Shown: piece after piece, positions 32,543-45,879 of the stretch
How positions within the stretch are numbered: the first letter of the stretch is position 1
How the letters are laid out: every line of letters begins with the position of its first letter
From: Acephala macrosclerotiorum
Taxonomy: Eukaryota; Ascomycota; Leotiomycetes; Helotiales; Mollisiaceae
Direction: 5' to 3'
DNA length: 64,000 nucleotides
Assembly (NCBI GenBank): GCA_014904845.1
Contig: MU119444.1
Location: 23,227 to 87,226, forward strand
Made by a program: the position numbers and the translations under genes
The notes under the pieces: model-generated
The model's input: the letters and a program-made list of their open reading frames with translations, nothing else
What the model was told of the DNA's origin: nothing
The model's database searches: none

Positions 32543-35500
32543 TTAATAGTTTTTTCTTTGTAATAAAAAATAATTTAATTCACTTATTTAAAAAAACGGT
32601 TTTTTTTTTATTATAATTCGTTAATATATAAAATTCGATAATATTTTAATACGAAAATTATATAATTAAACTTTGAAAATAACGCTAATAAATTAACGCT
32701 ATTTTCGAAGTTCGTCGAGAATTATAAACGTCGAAATTAAAGTAAATTTTTTTTTTAATTTTATAAATTAAATAATTATAAAATTCGAAATATAATATAA
32801 AAATTTTAATTTTTTTTTATTTTTTTTTTAATAAAATTTTTTTTTTCTTTTTTTTTCTATTCGAATTTTAAAATAATTCGTATTTAAAAACTTTTTTAAA
32901 ATTTTATTAAATATTAATTTTATTATAATATTCGTTGAATTATTTTAATTATTAAATTATTAAATTTTTTATAATTTTTTACGTTTATACGATTAATAAA
33001 AAATTATAATATCGATTATAAAACGTTTTTTTTTAATCGTTTCAAATTTAATTAAATATTCGTATAATGAATATAAATTTATATAAACGATTATCGAGAT
33101 TTTAAAAAAATCAAATTATTAAATAATTATATTAATAATAAATTCGATTAAAATTATTATATTAATTTTTTTTATTATATTATATATTTTAAAAATTAAA
33201 ACATTTTTAATAATGCGTTTATTTTTAATAGAATTATAATAAATAAATAAAAATTTAATTTCGAATTTTTTATTATTTAATTAATATTTATTTATTAAAA
33301 TAATTTTATATTTAATTTAAAAATTAAAGATTTTATTATTTACAAATAAATTATCAATAAAAATAAAATATTAAAAATTTATCGTAAATTAAATATAAAT
33401 TTAAATAATATTACGAAATTATATTTTAATTTTTTTATTTAAAAATTAAATTAAAAAAATATTAATATTATAATTAATTATTAATTAATTTTTTAAATTA
33501 TAAAAAATTATATAAAATTTTTATTATTATTATTATTATATTTTTAAATTAATAATTTTATTTTTAATTTCGTTAATTAATTTCGAATTAAAAATTCAAA
33601 TTTTAATATATTTAATATAATCGTATTAAACGAAATTAAAAACTTTTTTTATAATTAAATTATTGAAATTTTTTTTTAAAACGTTTTAAATAATTATTTA
33701 AAAATTATAATTATATTTTTTTTTTATAATTTTAATAATAATTTTATATTATTATTATTTTTATTTATTATAAAAATTATAAAAATTTTAATTTTTTTAA
33801 TAATAATAATAAAAAATTAATTATTAAAATTTTTATAATTATTTTTATTATTTTTATTATTTTTAATCAAATTATAATATTTATTTTATTTAAATTTTTT
33901 ATTATATATATTTTTATTTCGTGATTTTTTTAAACGTTTTTAATTTAATTCGTTTAATTAAAAAATTAAAAAATAAAAAATTTAATTAAAAATTTTTTTT
34001 TTAATTTTTTTTAATTATTAATTCGATTATAAACTTTTAATATTTTTTTTATATAATAAAATTTAACGATTATTAAATAAAAATTAATTAATTTATAAAA
34101 ATATATTAATTATATATATTTTTTTATTAATTGTTAATAATTTATATATTTTTTTATATTAAATACGTATTTCGAATAAAATTAATAAAATTAATATAAA
34201 TTTTATATTTAAATCGTTTTTTATTATAAATATATTATTAATTTAATATTAAATATATAAACGACGTATTTTTTTTTAATAATTATTCGAATTTTTTTAA
34301 TTTTTTTAATAATTAATAACAACGATATATTATTATAAATTTTAACGTTTTAATAAAAATTTTCTCGATATTGAAAATAATATAATTTAATAATTTTTAA
34401 TATATATTAATTTAATATATATATAATATATTTTATATTATTTTTATAAATATATTTTTTATAAATTTAATAATTTAAAATATTATAAACGAATATATTA
34501 TTTATAAAATTAATTTTTTATTTAAATATAAAACGTTAATAATAATTAAATAATTAAATTTGTAATTATTTTATAAAATAAATTTAATATTTGTATTATA
34601 ATCAATTTATTAAAAAACTTTTATAAAACGTTATATTAATAAATAATTAAAACGTTTATATAATTAATATAATTTTATATTAATAAAATAATTTCAAATT
34701 AAATTTTTTTTTTATTAATATAATAATATTTATAAATAATTTTATTTTTTTATAATAAAAACGATTTTATTTTTTTAAATTAAAATATTTTTAAAATTAT
34801 TGAATTTTATATTTTTAATATTTATATTTTAAATACAAAATAAAAAATATATATTTATAAAAATATATTTATAAAAATAATATAAAAAATAATAATATTT
34901 AATAAAATATTAATTCGAATAATTTTTTATAATAAAATAATATTTTTATTAAAACGAATTTTATAAATCTCGATCGTAAAAATATTTAATTAAATATTAA
35001 TATTAAATTTTTATAATATTATAAATTACGATTAATTAATAATTAATATTTTAATAATTTTATTATTTAATATAATTCTTTAAATTTTTTTTTTAAAAAT
35101 AAAAAATAAATATTAATTCGATTTAAATAATTCGAATTAAAATTATAAAATATTAAATATATTTTCTCTCGTAATAATAAAACGAATAAATTAATTATTT
35201 AAAATAATTATTATTTATATATTATTAATTTTTTTAAATTTGATAAAAAAAAATTTATTTTAGTTTTTTATTTTTATTTTTATTAATAAATTTTTTATTT
35301 TTTTAATTTTAATAAAAAAATTTTAATAATAAATTATTATAATTTCTCGATTTATCGTATATTAAATTTATTATTAAAATTTTATATATATTTATTATTG
35401 TTTTTTTATTATATATTTTATAAATTAATATTTTAATTTACTATAAATATAATATTTTTTTTAGTATAATTCTTTTTAAAAAAATTTTCGATTTTAATAT

Positions 35501-36314
35501 TTTTTTCAATTTTATTTTCGATTACGTTTTTATTTTTATTTTTTATACGTATAATTAATTTAATTTTAATCGATCTCGTTTTTTTTTATTTTAAAAAATA
35601 AATTTAAATTATATTATTATATTTTATATAATCGCGTTATAATATTTATTATTAATTATAATTTAATATAAATATTTTTAAAAATATTAATAAATTTATA
35701 TAAAATAAAATAATTTTTTTTAATATTTTAATAATAAATTAAATTAAATTTTTTAAAATTAATCGAAAAATAATTATAAATAATTTAATTTAAATTTTAT
35801 TAAATTAATTATAATAATTTTTATTAAATTTTTTTTTATAAAAATATATATAATTAATAATTTTTTTTAATCTCGAAATAATTTTTTATTATTATTATTA
35901 ATATAATAAAATCGAAGTTTTTTTTTATAAATTTATCGAAATAAAATATATTTATATTATATAAAACTAATAAAAAATATTTTATTATATTAATTCGAAA
36001 TAATTTTATTTTATTATAATAATTATAAAATATTAAAAATTTGTAATTAAAAATATTATATAATTTTTTATATAATTTTTTATTATTAATATAAAATTTT
36101 ATTAAATTTATAAATAATTTAATAAAAATAATTTATAAATTATTATATATATTTAATTATTATTAAAAAAATTATTAATAAATAAATTAAATATTTTATA
36201 TTATATTAAATAAAATCGTATTTATAAAAAAAATCGTAATTAAAAAAATATAAAATAAATTCATATTTATAAAAAAAATTATAATAAAAAAATATAAAAA
36301 AAATATAAAAAATA

Positions 36315-37433
36315 ATTAAAATGTTTTTTTCTTTACTCGACGCATATTTTACTTCGCAGATTTCGCAAAAACGTTCTTACGAAAAATTTTAAAGTCTTCG
36401 ACTTTAATAATTTACTTTTATTTCAAATTTTAAATCAAAAACTTTTAATTTGAGCGTTTTATAAGCATTTGAAATTAGTATAATTATTTAAGTAGAGTAC
36501 TAGTAGTAGTTTAAGATTTTGTCGAGCGGTGAAACTAATAAGTCGATAAGCTCTTTAGTGCCTAAGGCAGAAACACACTTCTTATAGAGCTTTACACTAG
36601 AAAAACACTCTTTGAGACTCCCGTCTTTTATCCAGCTGCTACGATGGATTCAATCAATTTAAATTACTTTACTTAGCATATAATTCCAGGGGGAGACTCC
36701 CTGGGACCCCCCTCGAAAGCTGCGCAACTATAGAGATGTCCAGCACTAAATGAGTGCTTTAGTGCCTAAGGCAGAAACGCACTTACTATAGAGCTTTACA
36801 CCAGAAGGACATTCCCTGGGACCCCCGTCTTTATATTTAATTACTACGATCGATTCAATCAATTTAGATTACTTTACTAAGCATATAATTCTAGGGGGAG
36901 ACCCCCTAGAACCCCCCTTGAAAGCTGCGCAGCTATAGAGATATCCAGCACTTAAGTGAGTGCCTTAATGACTAAGGCAGAAACGCACTTGGAGAGTTTT
37001 AGTGTTTCGCACTGGAGCGGTTGTCGGCCTTAGTGCCTAAGGCAAAAGCACACTTGAGAGTTTTGCGGTCGCGATTTTAGCTGAGTGCGACTATATTCTA
37101 TTGATTTGCGCAACAACGGATTAATAGAATCGCTTGAAACTTGAAATCTGGCGGTATTTAATTGAGTTTCAACTTCTTTATAAGTCTTATGTGATTTGGA
37201 TTAATTAATAACTGAAAGCTGTAAGCTAGCTGCAATCGTAAGATTTTGGTGTTCTTCACCGGATCGGCTGTATATTAGTCCGAAGTCACGAGACTGCGGA
37301 ATTCTTAAGTGAACTAATCAAATCGCTGCATTTGGGCACCTCGGTTAAATTTGAGTGAAATCGCTCATTGTGAGAAGTGTTGATGTCACGTGCATATAGA
37401 AAAGTTGATATTAGTCTTTAAGTCGAACAAGCA
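36315..37433 (+). mobile_element. ~1.1 kb non-autonomous repeat unit, copy 1, inserted in element A
   Basis: Element B, which lacks this segment at 38.96 kb (reverse complement), shows the empty site, so this is an insertion. The unit starts near AAAATGTTT and ends near GTCGAACAA. Inside are two and a half tandem units of about 205 bases beginning GTGCCTAAGGCAGAAACGCACTT (36559, 36762, about 36970). Each carries a G-rich hairpin of the form CTAGGGGG-AGA-CCCCCTAG and the GCTGCGCAGCTATAGAGAT segment. No protein is encoded. It has far more C and G than its surroundings, so it is younger or partly protected from RIP. Confidence 0.6.
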
Positions 37434-37806
37434 ATTATTATAAAAAAAAATTTATATTAATAATTAAAATCGTAAAAATAATTATATTTTAAATATTAAT
37501 TATTAATATTAAAATATTTTAATTAATTAATTTTATTTATATTTATTTATAAAAATATTTTTAAATTATCGATAATAAATTTTTTATTTTTTAATATTTA
37601 AATTTCGTAAATATATAAAAAATCTCAAAAACGACGTATAAAATTTTTATATATTAAACGTAAAATTTATTACGTATATTTTTTAAAAAAATTTTAAAAT
37701 TTTTTTTATAAATTATAATTCGAGTATTTTTTTTTTATATATATTTTAAATCGATAAAAATATATTTATTTAATATTTTTTCGTTAAAATTTTTATTATT
37801 TATTTT

Positions 37807-38014
37807 TGTAAATACAATATTAGTTTAGTAATCACGTGCGGTACTAGGCCAGATCGGGACTAGCGCCGCTTGCGCTAAAGTTGAGATTATATTTTTTAAT
37901 TTTTACGTGTTTACTAGATTTAAAACTTACAATTAATCAACGAATTATTCAATTTATTTGTTTATTTCATTTTTAATTTATTATTAATAATAAATATTTT
38001 TAATAATATTAATA
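37807..38014 (+). repeat. 5' LTR of element B
   Basis: It contains CACGTGCGGTACTAGGCC and GACTAGCGCCGCTTGCGC, the best preserved version of this family in the window. It begins TG.. and ends in AATA, where the other copy has AACA. Confidence 0.75.
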
Positions 38015-41000
38015 TTGATTAGTAATTGTTTAATTAATTATAGAATAGTTAGATTTTTATTTAAAAGAAATTAATTTACAAAAAAAAAAATTTTTTTAAA
38101 TAATTTGTTTTTTGTAAGAAAGTATTTAAAATAATTAATATATTTTCGAAAAAATAAAAATCTATAAAAATTTTCTTGTAAAAACGCGTTAAAAATATTA
38201 AAACTATTAAAAATTTAAAGAGAATAATGCGAAAACGATTTTAAGTTTGTATTTATTTTTTAAATTTACGTTTATTATATAAAATAATAACGTTTACAAA
38301 AAACGAATAAAAAAATATAAAAACGATTTTAAATTTGTATTAATTTATTTGAATTTATATTAAAAACGAATTTTCAAAAAAATTTTCACATTTTTATTTG
38401 TTATTTGATTAAAAGTATATAAATATTAATAATAATATTTATTTGAATTCGAATTAAAATTTTCAATTTTTTTATTATTTATTGTATAATTATTTTTTAA
38501 AATAATAAATTTATTTAAAATTAAATTTTTTTTATAATAAAAATAAATAGAAAAAAAATTTCGATTTTACGAACGATAAAAATTTTAATAAAGTAATATT
38601 AAATAAATATATTTTTTATTATTTTGAAATATAAAAAAAAAAAAAAATTTTTAATTACAATTTATAAAAAAAATTTTAAAATTTTTTTAAAAATTGTTTG
38701 TAAAAGATTTTACGTTTAATATATAAGAATTTTATATACTATTTATAAGATTTTTTATATATTTACAAAATTTGAATATTAAAAAATAAAAAATTTATTA
38801 TTAATAATTTGAAAATTTTTTTATAAATAGATATAAATAAAAATTATCGATTAATTAAAAAATAAATTTTTTTTTTTTCAATAAAATTAATTAATTCAAT
38901 TAATAAATTAAAATATTTTAATATTAGTATTTAATAATTAAAATATAATTATTTTTACGATTTTAATTATTAATACGAATTTTTTTATTACAAATACGAA
39001 TATTTTTTATATTTTTTTTATTATAATTTTTTTTATAAATACGAATTTGTTTAATATAATATAAAATATTCAATATATTTATTAGTAATTTTTTCAATAG
39101 TAATCGAATTAATATAATAATTTATAAAGTATTTCTATTAAATTATTTACGAATTTAATAAAGATTTATATCGATAATAAGAAGTATAATAAAGAATTAT
39201 ACGATATTTTTAATTGTAAATTATTGATTTTTTATAATTATTGTAATAAAATCGAATTATTTTAAAATTAATACGATAAAACATTTTTTATTAGTTTTAT
39301 AAAACGTGTAAACGCGTTTTATTTCGATAAATTTCTAGAAAAAAATTTCGATTTTATTACGTTAATAATAATAATGAAAATTTATTTTAAAATTGAAAAA
39401 AATTACTAATTATATATATTTTTATAAAAAAAAACAATTTTAGTGAAAATTATTACGATTAATTCAATAAAAACTAAATTGAAATATTTATAAATATTTT
39501 TCAATTAATTTCAAAAGATTTAATTAAATTTATTATTAGAATATTAAACGAAATATAATTTGTAAAATTAAATTATTAACGTTTATTGAAATATTGAAAA
39601 ATACAATTTTATTTTTTATAAGTTTATTAGTACTTTTGAAAGCGTTTACATTAAATTATAATTAGTAGTAAATATTGCGATGCGATTACGTGAAATATAA
39701 TAATATAATTTAAATTTTATTTTTTAAAATTAAAAAAAAAACGAATTCGATTAAAATTGAATTGAATTGATTATATTTATAGAAAATGAGACAAAAAACG
39801 CGATCGAATATAAAATTGAAAATATTGAAATCGAAAAATTTTTTAAGATAAATATTATAAAAATTTTAAATTTTAAAAAAGATTATATTAAAAAAAATAC
39901 TCTATTTGTAGTAAATCGAAATATTACAATAATTTATTATTAGAATTTTCTCGTTAAAATAAAGAAAATAAAAAATTTATCGAAAAATAATCAAATAATA
40001 GAAATTGATTAATTATTAATAAATATAAAAATAAAAAACGAAAATAAAAAATATTTTATTGAGTTTAAAAAAATCGATAATATATAAATAATTAGTTTAT
40101 TCGTTATATTATTACAAAAAAATATATTTAATATTTTATTATTATAATTTAAATTATTTAAATCGAATTAATATTTATTTTTTATTTTTAAAAATTGATA
40201 TTTTTTAGAAATTTTTTAAAAAATTATATCGAATAATAAAATTATTAAAATATTAATTATTGATTAATCGCAATTTATAGTATTATAAAAATTTAATATT
40301 AATATTTAATTGAATATATTTATAATTAAAATTTATAAGATTCGTTTTAATAAAAGTATTATTTTATTATAAGAAATTATTCGAATTAATATTTTATTAA
40401 ATATATATATTTTTTACGTTATTTTTATAAATATATATATTTTTATTTTATATTTAAAATATAAATATTATAAATATAAAATTCGATAATTTAAAAAATA
40501 TTTTAATTTAAAAAAATAAAATTGTTTTTATTATAAGAAAATAAAACTACTTATAAATATTATTATATTAATCAAAAAATTTTTTAATTTAAAATCATTT
40601 TATTAATATAAAATTATACTAATTATATAGACGTTTTAATTACTTATTAATACGACGTTTTATAAAAAGTTTTTAACGAATTAATTATAATATAAATATT
40701 AAATATATTCAATATTTTATTAAATATTATTATTACTATTAAATATATAAATAATTATTTAAAAAATTCAAATTTATTTTATAAAATAATTATAAATTTA
40801 ATTATTCGATTATTATCGACGTTTTATATTTAAATAAAAAACTAATTTTACAAATAATAAATTTGTTTATAATATTTTAAATTATTAAATTCATAAAAAA
40901 TATATTTACGAAAATAATATAAAATATATTACGTATATATTAAATCGATATATATTAAAAATTATCGAATTATATCGTTTATAACGCTAAAAAAAAAAAT

Positions 41001-43578
41001 TTATTTATAGAATTTTAATAAAACGTTAAAATAATAATAATTAAAATTAAAAAAATACTCGTTGAAACTTATAATAATATAAAAAAAATAAAAAAATACT
41101 ACATTTTATTACGTTAAATTTACGAGATTATTTACAATAAATTAATTCAAAAATAAATCGATAAAAATATAATTTTACAAATAATAATTAAAATTATTAA
41201 CAATTCGATAAAATCGAACGATATTGTATTTATATTATTAGTTTTTAAAGTATATTTTAAAATAACTAATAATAATATATTATTATTATCAATTATTAAA
41301 ATAATTAAAATAATTCGAGTAATTATTAAAAAAATACGTTGTTTATATATTTAATATTAAATTAACGATACGTTTTTAATAAAAAACAATTTAAATACGA
41401 AATTTATATTAGATTTATCAATTTTATTTAAAGTACGTATTTAGTATAAAAAAAGCAAATAAAAAAAATTATACAAATTATTAATAATTAATAGAAAAAT
41501 ATATATAATTAATATATTTTATAAATTGATTAATTTTCGTTTAATAATTGTTAAATTTTATTATACGAAAAAAAAAGTATTAAAAGTTTATAATTGAATT
41601 AATAATTAAAAAAATAATTAAAAAAATCAAAAAAAAACTTTTTTATTTTTTTAATCGAGTAAAATAAACGAAAAACCAATTAAAAAATATAATTGAAAAT
41701 ACTTAAAAAAATCACGAAATAAAAATGTGTATAATAAAAAATTTAAATAAAATAAATATTATAATTTTATTGAGAACAATAAAAAAAATTACAAAGATTT
41801 TAATAATTAATTTTTTATTATTATTATTAAAAAAATTAAAATTTTTATAGTTTTTAAAAAAAAAAAAAAAAAACGATATAAAATTATTATTAAAATTACA
41901 AAAAAAAAATATAATTACAATTTTTAAATAATTATTTAAAACGTTTTAAAAAAAAAATTTAATAATTTAATTATAAATTTTTTTTTTAATTTCATTTAAT
42001 ACAATTTTAATAAATATATTAAAATTCGAATATTTAATTCGAAATTAATCAATAAAATTAAAAATAAAACTATCGATATTTTCTACAAAAAATCAAAATT
42101 AATAATTTAAAAATATAATAATAAAAAAAAAAAATTTTTTTTTATACAATTTCTAATAATACAAAAAATTAATCAACGATTAATTATTATTTTAATATTT
42201 TTTTTAATTTAATTTTCAAATAAAAAAATTAAAATATAATTTTATAATATTATTTAAATTTATATTCAATTTATAACAAATTTTTAACGATTTATATTAA
42301 TACGTTTATTGAAAAAAATTTACTATTTATATTTATTAAATACAATTATAATTATTTTGAAATTTTTGTATAAAATTATAAAAACAAAAATATATTAATA
42401 AATTACATATTACAAATATTATAAAAAAAAATTGTTTATAATTATATCAATATACGATTTTTATTTTCTAATTATAATTATTAAAAAAAAATTTAATATT
42501 ATTAAAATGTAAATCGATAATACGTTTATATTAATAAAAAAAAAGATTTTTTATTTTTAAAAAAAACGAATTCAATAAAATTAAATTTTTAATTAAATCT
42601 AAAAAAAATTTAATATTAAAAATATTATTAATTTTTAATAAATACATTTTAATTCAATTTGAAAATACGATTTAATTACAATAAAAAAATTAAAATAAAA
42701 AAATTAAATTAATAAATATTAAATTATTTAATTTTTAAATTAAATATTGAAAATAATAAATTAAAAAAATTTATATTATTACAATTTATTAATTTAAAAC
42801 AATTTTTGATTTATTTATTATTATTTAATATTAAAATTCAATAAAAAAATTATTATATTAAATAAAAAATTAAAATAATAAATTAAAAATTTAAATATAT
42901 TATTGTAAATTTATTTATAATAAAATATTTTGTTTTTATTAATAATTTATTTATAAATAATAAAAATTTTAATTTTTAAATTAAATATAAAATTATTTTA
43001 ATAAATAAATATTAATTAAATAATAAAAAAAAAATTTATTTATTATAATTTTATTAAAAATAAATGCGTTATTAAAAACGTTTTAATTTTTGAGATATAT
43101 AATATAATAAAAAAAATCGATATAATAATTATTTAATAATTCGATTTTTTTAAAATCTCGACAATTGTTTATACAAATTTATATTCATTATACGAGTATT
43201 TAATCAAACTAAAAACGATTAAAAAGAAACGTTTTATAATCGATATTATAATCTTTTATTAATCGTATAAACGCAAAAAATTGCAAAAAATTCAATAGAT
43301 TAATAATTAAAATAATTTAACGAATATTATAATAAAATCAATATTTAATAAGATTTTAAAAAAGTTTTTAAATATGAATTATTTTAAAATTCGAATAAAA
43401 AAAAAATTTAAAAAAAAAAAAAAAATAAAAATAGTACAAAGAACTAGAGAAAATACTTACTAAAAAAAAAAATAAAAAAATTTTTTTTTTTGTATTATAT
43501 TTCGAATCTTGTAATTACTTGATTTATAAAATCAAAAAAAAATAATTTATTTTAATTTCGATACTTATAACTCTCAAC

Positions 43579-43624
43579 AAACTTCGAGAACAACGCTAGT
43601 CTATTAGCGTTGTTCTCAAAGTTT
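43579..43624. repeat. 20-base-arm palindrome next to the 3' LTR of element B
   Basis: Arms AAACTT-c-GAGAACAACGCTA and TAGCGTTGTTCTC-a-AAGTTT, with one mismatch and a GTCTAT loop. The equivalent position in element A (about 32670-32715) retains a degraded palindrome around AACGCTA. It therefore belongs to the element, about 130 bases inside the LTR. Confidence 0.75.
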
Positions 43625-43755
43625 AATCACATGATTTTTACATTAAAATATTAGTGAGTTTTACGTATTAACGAATTACGATAAAAAAAAAAAATAATAG
43701 CGTTTTTTAAATGATTAAACTAAATCAATTTTTATTACAAAAAAAGAATTACTAG

Positions 43756-43973
43756 TATAAATACAATATTAGTTTAATAGTCACGTGCGATACTAAATCA
43801 AATCGAGACTAGCGCCGTTTGCGCTAGAGTTGAGATTATATTTTTCAATTTTTGCGCGTTTATTAGATTTAAAATTTATAATCAATCAATAAATTATTTA
43901 ATTTATTTATTTATTTCGTTTTTAATTTATTACTAGTAATAGATATTTCTAGTAATACTAACAATTTTTATTA
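43756..43973 (+). repeat. 3' LTR of element B
   Basis: It aligns to 37807-38014 over the full length, with C-to-T and G-to-A differences plus small indels. It is preceded by a purine-rich run (AAAAAAAGAA at 43740-43748) that could be the polypurine tract. Confidence 0.7.
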
Positions 43974-44086
43974 TAAATAAATTTAATTTTAAATAAATTC
44001 ATTATTTTAAAAAATAATTATATAATAAATAATAAAAAAATTAAAATTTTTAATTCGAATTCAAATAAATATTATTAATTATTTGT

Positions 44087-45264
44087 TCGATTTAAAAATT
44101 AATATTAATTTTTTTATATAATATAATATTAATACTTTTTACAATAAGCGATTTTATTCAAATTTAATCGAATTACTCAAATACAGCGATTTGATTGGTC
44201 TGTTAAAAAAGTGCGCGACACGTAATAAATATCGAAACTTTAATTGTATTACACTTACAATTACAATCTATTAATTAATTCAAATTATATAAAATTTATA
44301 AATAAATTGAAAATCAATTAAATATCGCTAGATTCTAAGTTTTAAGCGATTTTATTAATCTGTTATTGCGCAAATCAATAAAATATAATCGACTCAATAA
44401 AAATCGCGATCGCAAAACTTTTAAGTGCACTACTACTTTAAGTATTTAAGCACTTACTTATTTAAGTACTGGATATCTCTATAGCTGCGCAGTTTTTAAA
44501 GGAAGTCCCAGGGAGTCTTCCCCTGGAATTATATTCTAAATAAAGTGATCTAAATTGATTGAATCGATCGTAGCAACTCAATATAAGAGACGGGGGTCCC
44601 AGGAAGTGTCCCCCTGGTGTAAAGCTCTATAGCAAGTGCGTTTCTGTCTAAGGCACTAAGGCACTTAAATACTAGAATAGTTGCGCAGCTCTCGAGGAGG
44701 GTCCCAGGGGGTGTTCCCCTGGTGTAAAGCTCTATAGTAAGTGCGTTTCTACCTTAGGATTAAAGTACTTAAGTGCTAGAACAGCTCTGCGACTGCGCAG
44801 CTTTCGAGGGGGGTCCCAGGGGGTCTCCCCCTGGAATTATATACTAAGAAAGGTGATTTAAATTGATTGAACCGATCGTAGCAACTCAATATAAGAAACG
44901 GGGTCCCAGGGAGTGTTCCCCTGGTAATATGAGGCTCCCGCAGAAAGGGTTGTTTTGCCTTAGGCACTAAGGAGCTTATCAGCTTATCGGCTTCACCGCC
45001 CGGCAGAATCTCAAACACTACTCCATCTTAATAACTATGCTAACTTCAAATGCTTATAAAACGCTCAAATTAAGAGCTTTTAACTTGAAACTTGAAATAA
45101 GAGTAGATTACTCAAATCGAAGACTTGTAGCCCCTCGCAAGGGCGCCCCTGCGAGGCCTGCGAAGCAAAATGTGCATCGAGTACTAGAAGAAAGAGCCCG
45201 TTCGCTATTGGCTCGCTTAGCGAGCCGCCGGACGGGCCTTTTCTTTCGGAACGAGAGAAACATT
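44087..45264 (-). mobile_element. ~1.1 kb non-autonomous repeat unit, copy 2, inserted in element A
   Basis: The reverse complement of copy 1 in overall order. Element B has the uninterrupted site at about 38.40 kb. It retains G-rich hairpins (perfect CCAGGGGG-TCT-CCCCCTGG at 44816-44834) and several tandem subunits with TAAGGC..GCGTTTCT. Near its 5' end it has a GC-rich cruciform (45187-45247) that copy 1 has lost. Short frames inside (for example 44776-45018 minus) run through the repeats and are not genes. Confidence 0.6.
45187..45247. repeat. GC-rich double hairpin
   Basis: Inner stem GGCTCGC-TTA-GCGAGCC at 45210-45226. It is enclosed by an imperfect outer stem pairing AAAGAGCCCGT with ACGGGCCTTTT. 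It is the GC-richest spot in the whole 33 kb block. Confidence 0.8.
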
Positions 45265-45675
45265 TTATTTATATACTTTCGATTAAATAACGAATAAAAA
45301 CGTAAAACTTTTTTTAAAAATTCGTTTTTAATATAAATTTGAGTAAATTAATATAAATTTAAAATCGTTTTTATATTTTTTAATTCGTTTTTTATAAATA
45401 TTATTATTTTACATAATAAACATAAATTTAAAAAGTAAATATAAATTTAAAATCGTTTTCGTATTATTTTTTTTTAAATTTTTAATAGTTTTAATACTTT
45501 TGACGCGTTTTTATAAAAAAATTCTTATAAATTCTCGTTTTTTCGAAAATATATTAATTATTTTAAATATTTTTTTATAAAAAATAAATTATTTAAAAAA
45601 AAAAAAATTTTATAAATTAATTTTTTTAAATAAAAATTTAATTATTTCGTAATTAATTAAATAATTATTAATTAA

Positions 45676-45879
45676 TATTAGTATTATTAGAAATATTTAT
45701 TATTAATAATAAATTAAAAACAAAATAAATAATTTAAATAATTTATTAATTAATTATAAATTATAAATTTAATAAACGCGTAAAAATTAAAAAATATAAT
45801 CTTAATTCTAACGCAAACGACACTAGTCCCAATCTGGCCTAGTGCCTCACGTGATTATTAAACTAATATTATACTTATA
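45676..45879 (-). repeat. LTR of element A (right copy)
   Basis: The reverse complement of the element B LTR. It retains CACTAGTCCCAATCTGGCCT and CTCACGTGATTA, and is less mutated than the left copy. Confidence 0.7.

Larger units (their letters stand above)
37807..43973 (+). mobile_element. LTR retrotransposon B, nested in A
   Basis: LTRs in direct orientation at 37807-38014 (starts TGTAAATACAATATTAG) and 43756-43973 (ends ACTAACA) bound a 6.2 kb element. The pentamer ATTTT lies directly before (37802-37806) and after (43974-43978), as expected for integrase target duplication. Internal DNA is homologous, in reverse, to element A, with about 1 kb of extra or differently deleted sequence. CpA and TpG are commoner here than in A, so B is less mutated and presumably younger. 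Reading frames are destroyed, so copia or gypsy class cannot be told. Confidence 0.75.
32335..45879 (-). mobile_element. LTR retrotransposon A (minus orientation), interrupted by nested insertions
   Basis: The ends are long terminal repeats of about 205 bases at 32335-32542 and 45676-45879, in the same orientation as each other. Internal sequence (32.55-36.3 and 37.44-37.8 kb) is the reverse complement of element B over almost its whole length. The remaining part of A resumes at 43974, right after B ends, and runs to 45879. Without the insertions A is about 5.1 kb, within the range of autonomous Ty1/copia or Ty3/gypsy elements. Flanking pentamers are ATATT and ATAGT, a four-of-five match. No open gag or pol frame survives. 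Confidence 0.7.

Noticed and set aside
36559..37030. CRISPR-like regularly spaced repeats
   Set aside because: The spacing is set by ~205-base tandem subunits of a transposable unit in a eukaryotic genome; there are no short repeats with unique spacers.
44776..45018. 80-codon minus-strand frame
   Set aside because: It reads through the hairpin subrepeats; stop codons appear in the equivalent frame of copy 1.
45037..45297. 86-codon frame in the GC-rich island
   Set aside because: It runs across the terminal hairpin of the repeat unit. The other copy of the unit does not preserve it.
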